From positions 1 through 55,292 of the forward strand of contig WRED01000010.1 in assembly GCA_009779495.1 (NCBI GenBank): 55,292 bases of DNA, read 5' to 3'. This document shows positions 52,052 to 55,292 of the stretch, piece after piece. Within the stretch, counting starts at the first letter, position 1. The number at the start of each line of letters is the position of its first letter. Under the pieces are notes generated by a model. That model saw only the letters and a list, made by a program, of their open reading frames with translations. It had not been told where the DNA came from and searched no databases. The stretch is from Oscillospiraceae bacterium. GTDB lineage: Bacteria > Bacillota > Clostridia > Oscillospirales > Acutalibacteraceae. The position numbers and the translations under genes are program-made.

Positions 52052-52170
52052 AACATCAGCTCCTTTTATTTTTGTGAATCTATTTTAACCGATATTTTTC
52101 TTATCTGCAAGCTAAATCGTGAAAAACGATAAAAAATTTTTTTACTCACTTCAATTCATGAAAAAAGCGC

Positions 52171-52200
52171 TTGATTGATTACGCTTATTTGCGCTATAAT
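52171..52200 (+). promoter_or_regulatory. Sigma-A promoter of the acetyltransferase unit
   Basis: TTGATT (52171-52176) and TATAAT (52195-52200) are 18 bases apart, 35 bases before the ATG at 52236. Confidence 0.7.
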
Positions 52201-52235
52201 AAATTGATTGGATTGAAAGAAACGGGGGTTTACTC

Positions 52236-52775
52236 ATGCGTTATTTTCGTAAAATCGTCGGCGAGCGGCTGTATCTCTCGCCGTTTGACGCCGACGACAC
52301 AGAGATCATTGCCAAATGGGCGCAGTGGATGAATGACAGAACCGTCGCCGACTACTATGGCGGGTATCACAATCTCGTGTCGCTGGCCAGCGCGAAAAAG
52401 ACCCTTGAGGAATTGAAAGGCTGCCGCTTCGCCATAGCGCTCCTCGACGGCGACGTGCTCATCGGCCACATCAGCCTGCACGACATCGACCATCTCTGCC
52501 GCCACGCCTTCCTCGGCATTGCTATCGGCGAGGAGAAGCACAGGAACAAGGGCTACGGCGCCGAGGCCATCCGCCTGGTTCTCAATTTTGGATTCAACAC
52601 ATTGAACCTTCACAACATCATGCTCTCCGTACAAGCGGACAATCACGCGGCCATTGCCTGCTATAAAAAGGTAGGCTTCCGGGAAGCCGGGCGGCGGCGC
52701 GAGTGGATATTCAAAGACAGAAAGTATATCGATAACCTTTATATGGATATGCTGTCGCGTGAGTTCGAGGGGTAG
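52236..52775 (+). CDS. GNAT N-acetyltransferase (RimJ/RimL type)
   Basis: The 179-residue protein has the RimJ/RimL arrangement: GERLYLSPFDADDTEIIAKW at the start, the acetyl-CoA loop EEKHRNKGYGAEAIRLVLNFGF and the closing NHAAIACYKKVGFREAGRRRE. The acceptor is unknown, often a protein N-terminus or an amine. It is first in a two-gene unit with the next gene. Confidence 0.88.
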   Translation: MRYFRKIVGERLYLSPFDADDTEIIAKWAQWMNDRTVADYYGGYHNLVSLASAKKTLEELKGCRFAIALLDGDVLIGHISLHDIDHLCRHAFLGIAIGEEKHRNKGYGAEAIRLVLNFGFNTLNLHNIMLSVQADNHAAIACYKKVGFREAGRRREWIFKDRKYIDNLYMDMLSREFEG

Positions 52776-52778
52776 GGA

Positions 52779-53423
52779 ATGGCAATTCCAGAGGGCGAGA
52801 AAAAGATCAATGCAGATGAACAGGGGGCGAAAGCCGTAAACAACGTCTTGCTTTACCACTACTTTGAACGGAACAATGGCTTCGGGCCGTTCCGATCATT
52901 TACAGAGCTTCCCATGGAGGAGGCCCGGCAGATTTTGCTCGCCCGAAAAGCGGCCGATAAGATCGGCAATCCCAATATCGAAGATTTTTTGCATAAGCGC
53001 TATGGCCGCGAAAAGCTTTTGCGCGAGGCTTTTGTCGCGCGCGGCGGGCGCGTAGAGAGAGCTTCGCCCTATTATTTCTTTCTCGGCGAAGAGCGCCAAT
53101 GGCTTTCGGCTTATGAAAACCCGGCCTGCGTAAAAATCCCTTTAAGCGAATTTGACCCGCTGACTGTGTCTTTCACCTATGGGGATTCATTCGCGATTTT
53201 CAACCCTGCGTTGTTCGGTAAGGAAGAATACTGGGGCAGGGCCTATTTCGCGGATGAAATGCTTGCGTTAATCAACCGCATCGGTTTGCCGCCGCATGTG
53301 GAGTATGATTTCAAGCGCGGGATATATCCAAAAGGCGTGCATATCAACGACACCTTGCGGCATGTGGAAGCGCATGTTTGGAGCGACGAGGTTGCAGGTA
53401 AATATACCGGCAGGTCACACTGA
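52779..53423 (+). CDS. Conserved hypothetical protein
   Basis: The 214-residue soluble protein is rich in charged and aromatic residues, with motifs such as LLYHYFERNNGFGPFRSF, PYYFFLGEERQWLSAYEN and FDPLTVSFTYGDSFAIFNP. No signal or membrane segment is seen. It looks like a family I have met as an uncharacterized clostridial protein, but I cannot name it. It starts 3 bases after the acetyltransferase stop, so they are cotranscribed. The ATG has GAGGGG before it within the end of that gene. Confidence 0.75.
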   Translation: MAIPEGEKKINADEQGAKAVNNVLLYHYFERNNGFGPFRSFTELPMEEARQILLARKAADKIGNPNIEDFLHKRYGREKLLREAFVARGGRVERASPYYFFLGEERQWLSAYENPACVKIPLSEFDPLTVSFTYGDSFAIFNPALFGKEEYWGRAYFADEMLALINRIGLPPHVEYDFKRGIYPKGVHINDTLRHVEAHVWSDEVAGKYTGRSH

Positions 53424-53482
53424 AAAAATTTTCAAAAAGCTATTGCAAAAATTCCGATTATGTGATATGATATTTGAGCTTT

Positions 53483-53559
53483 GGCCCGGTAGTTCAGTTG
53501 GTTAGAACGCTAGCCTGTCACGCTAGAGGTCGACGGTTCGAGCCCGTTCCGGGTCGCCA
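53483..53559 (+). tRNA. tRNA-Asp (GTC)
   Basis: The full cloverleaf is present: acceptor GGCCCGG with CCGGGTC, D arm, anticodon loop CTGTCAC with GTC, T arm with GGTTCGAGCC, and CCA encoded at the 3' end. Length is 77. Confidence 0.95.
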
Positions 53560-53564
53560 AATTT

Positions 53565-53602
53565 AGGAAACAGGGGTTGGGCATCCTGCCCCCCTGATTC
53601 CT
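53565..53602 (+). terminator. Hairpin after tRNA-Asp
   Basis: AGGAAACAGGGG pairs with CCCCTGATTCCT with one A-A mismatch across a 14-base loop; GTTT follows. It probably ends the tRNA-Asp transcript. Confidence 0.6.
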
Positions 53603-53606
53603 GTTT

Positions 53607-53644
53607 GCTCTTATAGCTCAGTCGGCAGAGTGCGTCCTTGGTAA
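53607..53644 (+). pseudogene. tRNA-Thr 5' half, copy 1
   Basis: The sequence equals the first 38 bases of the intact tRNA-Thr at 54042 (one difference) through the anticodon loop TTGGTAA and then diverges. The T arm and the 3' acceptor strand are missing. Confidence 0.8.
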
Positions 53645-53697
53645 TTCGTTCACGGCAGTTTGAGCAAACAACCGAATAACCGACATTTTAACCCCTT

Positions 53698-53737
53698 GCT
53701 GCTGTAGCTCAGTCGGTAGAGCGCGTCCTTGGTAAGG
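53698..53737 (+). pseudogene. tRNA-Thr 5' half, copy 2
   Basis: GCTGCTG forms the acceptor half, followed by TAGCTCAGTCGGTAGAG and CGTCCTTGGTAAGG. The match ends in the 3' side of the anticodon stem. The acceptor half differs from copy 1 and the intact gene, so it derives from another tRNA-Thr variant. Confidence 0.75.
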
Positions 53738-53830
53738 CTACAGGTAGCGATTTTCGATAAAATGAATTTGACAGTAATTTGAGGTGATTTTGACAGTAGT
53801 TTTTAATTTAATAACCCGCAAACCCTTTGT

Positions 53831-53873
53831 GCTTCTATAGCTCAGGCGGCAGAGCGCATCCTTGGTAAGGATG
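53831..53873 (+). pseudogene. tRNA-Thr 5' half, copy 3
   Basis: GCTTCTA forms the acceptor half, then TAGCTCAGGCGGCAGAG and a complete anticodon arm CATCCTTGGTAAGGATG. Homology ends there. Its acceptor half again differs from the other copies. Confidence 0.75.
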
Positions 53874-53924
53874 TCAGGAGTATATCAGATAGGTTCATCT
53901 GATGTCAAGGAGTTCATAAAACCC

Positions 53925-53978
53925 TGATACAAGCGGGTTTTCGGGAATGAAGATTATATCCTGTTTTATCTTGTATCA
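53925..53978. repeat. Inverted repeat left of tRNA-Thr
   Basis: TGATACAAG (53925-53933) and CTTGTATCA (53970-53978) are perfect complements 36 bases apart. They sit between the third broken tRNA half and the G-rich direct repeats, in what may be the end of an integrative element. Confidence 0.5.
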
Positions 53979-53994
53979 TCTAAGTTCATCCCCG

Positions 53995-54015
53995 TGGGGG
54001 GCAAAATGGGGGGCA
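53995..54015. repeat. Direct repeat TGGGGGGCAAAA type, left of tRNA-Thr
   Basis: Two tandem TGGGGGGCA units are separated by AAA. The same pair occurs inverted at 54195-54217 on the other side of tRNA-Thr. Such units are familiar at the integrase end of clostridial integrative elements; arm-type integrase sites are a reasonable guess. Confidence 0.5.
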
Positions 54016-54041
54016 GAATTTTAGCCCGAAAAATTGAATAT

Positions 54042-54117
<76 letters not shown>

Positions 54118-54194
54118 TCAAAAACCCGCATGGCGTAAGGCTTTGCGGGTTTTCACTATTTTATGGGGCGGTTGAAAAAAGTCAGAAATAAGCG

Positions 54195-54217
54195 TTTGCC
54201 CCCCATTTGCCCCCCAT
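54195..54217. repeat. Inverted copy of the G-rich repeat, right of tRNA-Thr
   Basis: TTTGCCCCCCATTTGCCCCC continues to CAT and is the complement of the pair at 53995-54015 with small changes. It precedes the first gene of the right-hand accessory region. Confidence 0.5.
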
Positions 54218-54241
54218 AAATTTTGAAAGGAGCATATCATT

Positions 54242-54619
54242 ATGACCGCAAGCGACTATACCCGGTATTTGTTTCAAGAACCGATAGTAACGGAGGAAGC
54301 CATAGACGAGGAAGCTGTCTATGAAGCGTCGTCTTTGGTAAGCGGCAGCTTTCTTTATCGGCTGTATGAATTGCTTTGGCTGAACGATTATCCAATGGAG
54401 AGCTTGACCGAACACCTTGAATCTTTGTATGACCAAAAGGAATATCACGGCTTCCTCTACCTTCTTGTCATGCTGGCGGAATCGGTAGAGGTTACTTTGC
54501 CTCCACAGTTTTTCGAGTACAGCAAGCGAGAATTGGCAATACCTATTCTGTCCGGCGCAATCATTGAGGACTGGCTGGATATTGACGGCGAGTTGGAAGA
54601 AATCGAGGACGAGGAATAA
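54242..54619 (+). CDS. Small acidic protein of an integrative element (unknown)
   Basis: The 125-residue protein is strongly acidic, with a tail of Glu and Asp (ELEEIEDEE) and a helical middle (FLYRLYELLWLNDYPMESL). GAAAGGAG lies 9 bases before the ATG and a strong terminator follows. I do not recognise a family with certainty. Its place just beyond tRNA-Thr and next to two more small ORFs with repeated promoters suggests cargo of an integrative element. Confidence 0.65.
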   Translation: MTASDYTRYLFQEPIVTEEAIDEEAVYEASSLVSGSFLYRLYELLWLNDYPMESLTEHLESLYDQKEYHGFLYLLVMLAESVEVTLPPQFFEYSKRELAIPILSGAIIEDWLDIDGELEEIEDEE

Positions 54620-54630
54620 TATCCCTATTG

Positions 54631-54667
54631 AAAAGCTGTCCGTTTGCGTTAAGAGCGGACAGCTTTT
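54631..54667 (+). terminator. Intrinsic terminator
   Basis: AAAAGCTGTCCG and CGGACAGCTTTT form a perfect 12-pair stem including the A/T tract, right after the acidic protein gene. Confidence 0.8.
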
Positions 54668-54680
54668 CAAAATCGCACGT

Positions 54681-54709
54681 TTGCGGCTATCCTTTCTTCC
54701 ACATATAAT
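54681..54709 (+). promoter_or_regulatory. Promoter of cassette 1
   Basis: TTGCGG and TATAAT are 17 bases apart. The same boxes with the same spacing recur at 54965-54993 in otherwise similar surroundings. Confidence 0.7.
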
Positions 54710-54733
54710 GGAATCACACGGAGGGATTGCGCC

Positions 54734-54901
54734 ATGAAAAAGAACCGTATTTATTTAACCGAAGCCGAATGGCGATTTTTGATACATAGCCTTAACGCCC
54801 TAAAAACCAAACTGCACAGCGAGGGGCAATATACCGACACGGTGGACGAGGTTATGTATAAGGTGATGACCGCACCCGTAAGAAAAGTAAAAATTGCATA
54901 A
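54734..54901 (+). CDS. Small 55-residue protein, cassette 1
   Basis: The ORF starts at ATG 54734, 8 bases after GGAGGG, and encodes a small basic and helical product beginning MKKNRIYLTEAEWRFLIHSL and ending PVRKVKIA. The ITLTEAEW-like start resembles small mobile-element proteins, but no function can be given. It has its own promoter and lies between two terminators. Confidence 0.65.
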   Translation: MKKNRIYLTEAEWRFLIHSLNALKTKLHSEGQYTDTVDEVMYKVMTAPVRKVKIA

Positions 54902-54917
54902 GCCGCGAAAATATGCG

Positions 54918-54951
54918 CCGTCTGTTCTGTCTTTATGAACGGACGGTTTTT
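54918..54951 (+). terminator. Intrinsic terminator after cassette 1
   Basis: CCGTCTGTTC and GAACGGACGG form a 10-pair stem with one G-T wobble, followed by TTTTT. Confidence 0.8.
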
Positions 54952-54964
54952 CATATTCGCACCT

Positions 54965-54993
54965 TTGCGGCGATACTCCCCTCCAAGTATAAT
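54965..54993 (+). promoter_or_regulatory. Promoter of cassette 2
   Basis: TTGCGG (54965-54970) and TATAAT (54988-54993) are 17 bases apart, matching the cassette 1 promoter. Confidence 0.7.
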
Positions 54994-55025
54994 TTTGGTA
55001 TTACGCACGGAGGGAGGTTTTGGAA

Positions 55026-55226
55026 ATGAACAAGGACAAGATTCTTGAAGCCGTCAATAAACTCCAAGGCACAGATGACGGAGCGGCTTATTACGATGAG
55101 CTTGAAGTTATTATCGGGCTTATTATGAACGCTACCGAGGAAGATATAGCGGCGGTTGTTCAAGACATTCATGTTTTTGATAAAATAAAAATGCAGCGAA
55201 TGGCGTTGAAAAGTGCAGCACCCTGA
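55026..55226 (+). CDS. Small 66-residue acidic protein, cassette 2
   Basis: ATG 55026 follows GGAGGGAGG at 8 bases. The product (MNKDKILEAVNKLQGTDDGA start, then a helical DELEVIIGLIMNATEEDI) is soluble and acidic in the middle. No family is recognised. It is the second member of the repeated promoter-plus-small-ORF arrangement. Confidence 0.65.
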   Translation: MNKDKILEAVNKLQGTDDGAAYYDELEVIIGLIMNATEEDIAAVVQDIHVFDKIKMQRMALKSAAP

Positions 55227-55292
55227 AAGGGTTAAAAAATGAGCCAGTTACCACACCTAAAAAAATCTGCTATCCTTTGAGTGGTCAGCTAA

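Noticed and set aside
54182..54670. 162-codon minus-strand frame
   Set aside because: It is antisense to the better supported acidic protein gene, which has a ribosome binding site and a terminator.

Overview
The window looks like a chromosomal segment of an anaerobic, spore-forming member of the class Clostridia (Bacillota) with a fairly high GC content. The signs are a six-gene Rnf complex in the clostridial order C-D-G-E-A-B, the long single-chain PurL, the PyrD/PyrK type of dihydroorotate dehydrogenase, a purine path that uses a stand-alone AICAR transformylase plus a PurO-like IMP cyclohydrolase, a remnant of the spore coat gene cotJC, and meso-diaminopimelate dehydrogenase. The genus cannot be fixed from the sequence alone.

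Layout. (1) 1-2.0 kb is an AT-richer graveyard: the start of a secreted RHS-type protein, a dockerin-like fragment and a 5'-truncated cotJC. (2) 2.1-6.3 kb (minus) holds a two-gene 2-hydroxyacyl-CoA dehydratase activator/component system. (3) 6.5-15.0 kb (plus) is one transcription unit from a consensus promoter: a CapA-like protein, rnfCDGEAB with a 37-codon ORF between rnfE and rnfA, ddh and an ECF transporter S component. (4) 15.1-42.9 kb is a run of about 28 kb on the minus strand: leader peptide and attenuator, pyrKDFEBI, purECFMN-purO-purH(AICARFT)-purDL, an alpha/beta hydrolase, argF, carA, carB, pstB1, then pstS-pstC-pstA-pstB2-phoU. (5) 43-53.4 kb has mixed metabolic genes: a Gfo/Idh/MocA oxidoreductase, a divergent SLOG/ribbon-helix-helix pair, a cadmium/zinc-type P-type ATPase with its ArsR repressor, metA coupled to a UreH-like membrane protein, acetyltransferases, a serine hydrolase and a GH29 fucosidase. 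(6) 53.5-55.3 kb is a tRNA locus (Asp, Thr) with three broken tRNA-Thr 5' halves, then small-ORF cassettes that look like the edge of an integrative element.

How it works together. The minus-strand block makes the nucleotide and arginine precursors (carbamoyl phosphate, UMP, IMP, citrulline) and ends with phosphate import, so it gathers the genes for the phosphate-, nitrogen- and PRPP-demanding pathways. The plus-strand block couples ferredoxin oxidation to an ion gradient.

The strongest unusual points are: (a) carA has lost both the catalytic Cys and the catalytic His of its glutaminase site, which predicts an ammonia-dependent carbamoyl phosphate synthetase; (b) the two pst ATPases carry complementary defects that predict an obligate asymmetric PstB1/PstB2 heterodimer; (c) a set of long foldback elements sits between operon genes, four of them covering or abutting the stop codon of the gene before; (d) a PyrL-like translated leader and terminator precede pyrK; (e) an array of tRNA-Thr 5' halves, all broken at the anticodon arm.
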